From Terriglobales bacterium (lineage in GTDB: Bacteria > Acidobacteriota > Terriglobia > Terriglobales > Gp1-AA117), in assembly GCA_030150795.1 (NCBI GenBank), contig JASLFF010000497.1:1-8798 (forward strand): a stretch of 8,798 nucleotides of DNA, given 5' to 3'. Positions 7,628 to 8,798 of the stretch are shown here, piece by piece. The notes below the pieces were generated by a model that saw only the letters and a program-made list of their open reading frames with translations, did no database searches and had not been told where the DNA came from. Numbering within the stretch: the first letter of the stretch is position 1; each line of letters starts with the position of its first letter. Both the position numbers and the translations under genes were made by a program.

Positions 7628-8089
7628 TTACGCGGCTTTTTCCTGTTCCTTGCCGGGCAGAACTCCGATTTGCGTGAGCATGCCCATAAGGTCATAAAAA
7701 AGATTTTCTTCTACAATCTCGCCGTTTTCATTCCAATGCGCCACAGTGCAGAAATCCACTTTAAACGTCTTGTTCGTTGGCGGAATGGAACTGCCATCGG
7801 CCATCTTCATTGGGCCTTTCATTGTGCCGGTGAACTCGGCGATGGTGCAGGTCCAATCATCCTGGGCGATCATCACTTTGTAGGGATTGTTGATGAGGTG
7901 CTGGTCAGGGAATGTCTGAAAGAATGCGATTGCTTCCTGCTCATGCGCTTCAATACCGATGGTAGGCGGCTGGTTGGGCCAGCGAATGATGCAGTTTTTG
8001 GTGTGCCGTTTTCTGAACACTGTTAGATCCTGCGAATTCCATGAGTCATCGAGCGTTTTCATGAGTTCAAGGTTCTTCTCCGGGGTCAT
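7628..8089 (-). CDS. SnoaL-like / ester cyclase family protein (NTF2-like fold)
   Basis: This 153-residue soluble protein belongs to the SnoaL-like, NTF2-fold superfamily. That family includes polyketide cyclases, but most bacterial members have no assigned substrate. An N-terminal amphipathic helix (residues 3-27, NLELMKTLDDSWNSQDL) leads to the central pattern HTKNCIIRWP, then GIEAHEQEAIAFFQTFPDQH (45-64), a beta strand FTGTMKGPM (86-94), PPTNKTFKVDF (103-113) and the C-terminal HWNENGEIVEENLFYDLMGMLTQIG (118-142). Asp133 lies where SnoaL-type enzymes often keep an acid/base Asp; that role is inferred. A longer reading starts at 8134, but the ATG at 8089 is preferred: AGGAGA ends 4 nt before it, and the extra 15 residues (MVRCATSNTRGAGDN) are uncharacteristic. 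No signal peptide is seen, so it should be cytoplasmic. It converges on the tamB-like gene and shows no sign of sharing its function. Confidence 0.85.
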   Translation of the reverse strand: MTPEKNLELMKTLDDSWNSQDLTVFRKRHTKNCIIRWPNQPPTIGIEAHEQEAIAFFQTFPDQHLINNPYKVMIAQDDWTCTIAEFTGTMKGPMKMADGSSIPPTNKTFKVDFCTVAHWNENGEIVEENLFYDLMGMLTQIGVLPGKEQEKAA

Positions 8090-8093
8090 ATTG

Positions 8094-8099
8094 TCTCCT
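8094..8099 (-). promoter_or_regulatory. Ribosome binding site AGGAGA of the SnoaL-like gene
   Basis: On the complement the sequence reads AGGAGA-CAAT-ATG. This near-consensus Shine-Dalgarno with 4-nt spacing decides the start at 8089 over the upstream in-frame ATG at 8134. Confidence 0.8.
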
Positions 8100-8145
8100 G
8101 CGCCCCGAGTGTTGCTCGTCGCACACCGCACCAAGGCGTCTCAGG

Positions 8146-8164
8146 GCCGTTACGCCGGAACGGC
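8146..8164. repeat. Perfect hairpin GCCGTT-N7-AACGGC
   Basis: The arms at 8146-8151 and 8159-8164 are exact reverse complements around a 7-nt ACGCCGG loop, with one further G-T wobble pair outside. No U-run follows on either strand, so it is not an intrinsic terminator. It lies 57 nt upstream of the SnoaL-like start, where it could be in the 5' leader or act as a protein-binding site. Its function is unknown. Confidence 0.4.
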
Positions 8165-8310
8165 TGGAAAACTCTGTCGAAAATTGTACCGCTGTTCGGC
8201 AGCGCGCGGACCACGCACAGTTGTTCATGGCGATATACGAAAGTCGACCAGATTCCAGTGCGGATGATAGTTAACATACGAGTAAACAACCGTGTGAGCA
8301 GATTCAGAGT

Positions 8311-8350
8311 TCGATAGTAATTATTGCATTAATAAATTCTTATAAACCAT
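8311..8350 (+). promoter_or_regulatory. AT-rich tract, candidate promoter of the beta-helix gene
   Basis: This 40-nt tract is much richer in A+T than anything around it. It contains TATAAA (8341-8346), a fair -10 hexamer. The best -35-like hexamer, TTGCAT (8324-8329), is only 11 nt away, and the hexamer at 17-nt spacing (TAATTA, 8318-8323) is a poor match. If used, transcription would start near 8353 and leave a leader of roughly 80 nt. An alternative sigma factor or an UP-like element is also possible. Confidence 0.25.
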
Positions 8351-8435
8351 TTCGAGAGAAGCGCTAGAAGCGATCTTACTCTGGGGGCATCAGGTGTTAT
8401 GGGAGGAGCATCTGAGGCACAAAAGGGGTAAGAGT

Positions 8436-8798
8436 ATGAGAAAGACCGTTTATCTAGCTGGAGTTTTGTTCGTGGCTACATTAGCGCGGGCAAATGATAT
8501 TTATATTACGCAGAATGGCGGCGGCGCAGGAACATCATGCAGTAGTCCGCAAAACGTAGCATTCTTTAACAACTCAGCAAACTGGGGTACTGGGAAGTCC
8601 ATTGCACCCGGCACAATCGTGCATCTGTGTGGGACGTTCACCGGCACGGCAGGCCAGCAACTTCTTGCGGCACAAGGCAGCGGAGCCAGCGGGAATCCGA
8701 TCACGATCAAATTTGAATCTGGCGCGGTCCTGACAGCGCCGTATTGGTCTGCCTTTGGCGCAATTTATGAAGAAGGGAGAAGCTTCATCACCATAGAT
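8436..8798 (+). CDS. Secreted right-handed parallel beta-helix protein (partial, N-terminal 121 residues)
   Basis: An ATG at 8436 opens 121 codons that run to the window edge without a stop. AGGGG (8424-8428) lies 7 nt upstream. Residues 1-19 (MRKTVYLAGVLFVATLARA) form a clear Sec signal peptide with a predicted cut after A-R-A. The mature part begins NDIYITQNGGGAGTSC, passes NNSANWG (45-51) and IAPGTIVHLCGTFTG (56-70), then NPITIKFESGAVLTAP (87-102). A short polar start, a 'PGT-hydrophobic-HLCGTF' strand and repeating beta rungs ('pITIkFesGA') are typical of secreted pectate-lyase-like or right-handed beta-helix proteins. Cys35 and Cys65 could form a disulfide. The catalytic domain, if any, and any C-terminal sorting signal lie outside the window, so substrate and enzyme activity cannot be judged. 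It is most likely an extracellular or surface polysaccharide-acting or adhesive protein. Confidence 0.8.
   Translation, partial: MRKTVYLAGVLFVATLARANDIYITQNGGGAGTSCSSPQNVAFFNNSANWGTGKSIAPGTIVHLCGTFTGTAGQQLLAAQGSGASGNPITIKFESGAVLTAPYWSAFGAIYEEGRSFITID

Larger units (their letters stand above)
8090..8435. other. Divergent intergenic region, 346 bp, no gene seen
   Basis: The region lies between the divergent SnoaL-like gene and the secreted beta-helix gene. Open frames in it show no recognisable protein pattern. Contents I can point to are a hairpin at 8146-8164, an AT-rich tract at about 8311-8350, a pair of AGAAGCG direct repeats (8357-8363 and 8366-8372) and the Shine-Dalgarno AGGGG (8424-8428) of the downstream gene. 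Confidence 0.6.

Noticed and set aside
8086..8289. Minus-strand open frame upstream of the SnoaL-like gene
   Set aside because: It overlaps the SnoaL start region in another frame, has no visible ribosome binding site or recognisable motif, and the SnoaL start is well fixed by AGGAGA.
8399..8431. Ten-codon open frame (MGGASEAQKG) just before the beta-helix gene
   Set aside because: No ribosome binding site, and its end overlaps the Shine-Dalgarno of the real gene; likely chance.
8090..8435. Riboswitch in the leader of the beta-helix gene (c-di-GMP type considered)
   Set aside because: I could not find the conserved core of a c-di-GMP or any other riboswitch that I know.
1..8798. CRISPR arrays, tRNA or rRNA genes, transposases, phage or defence genes
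   Set aside because: No tandem direct repeats with spacers, no cloverleaf or rRNA-like stretch, and no protein of these families in any frame I read.

Overview
The window looks like chromosomal DNA from a soil-type, diderm (two-membrane) bacterium. An Acidobacteriota member of the Terriglobia kind is the best guess. This rests on the moderately high G+C coding sequence, a very large Omp85 gene directly followed by a tamB-like gene, a SnoaL-like ester cyclase gene, and a secreted beta-helix protein whose N-terminal pattern I associate with that group. The taxonomic call is inference; no rRNA or other marker gene is present.

Layout: (1) 1-126, minus strand: the start of a tiny lmo0937/DUF5670-type membrane protein, cut by the window edge. 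(2) 127-486: a divergent intergenic region with only weak regulatory candidates, including a TTGACA/TGTCAA inverted repeat. (3) 487-3468, plus: a 993-residue Omp85 (TamA/BamA-type) outer membrane protein with about seven POTRA-like modules and a C-terminal 16-strand-type barrel. (4) 3536-7561, plus: a 1341-residue TamB/AsmA-like protein with one N-terminal membrane anchor and the TamB C-terminal domain, 67 bp downstream of the first gene and probably cotranscribed with it. (5) 7628-8089, minus: a SnoaL-like NTF2-fold protein, convergent with tamB. (6) 8090-8435: a second divergent intergenic region with a short perfect hairpin and an AT-rich tract. (7) 8436-8798, plus: the start of a secreted right-handed beta-helix protein, running off the window. 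This gene is too long to close here and is easily missed.

The core is a two-gene envelope module. The Omp85 protein would sit in the outer membrane with its POTRA chain in the periplasm. The TamB-like protein would be anchored in the inner membrane and span the periplasm to dock on it. Related TamA-TamB pairs take part in outer-membrane protein insertion and in phospholipid movement between the membranes. The two most interesting observations are the high POTRA count and a regular recurrence of an 'SG-x-hydrophobic' element every 99-123 residues through the TamB-like protein. The second fits a modular lipid-conducting beta groove. I see no CRISPR array, tRNA, rRNA, insertion sequence or phage gene. 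I also see no clearly undescribed system; the module is a recognisable family with some unusual elaborations.
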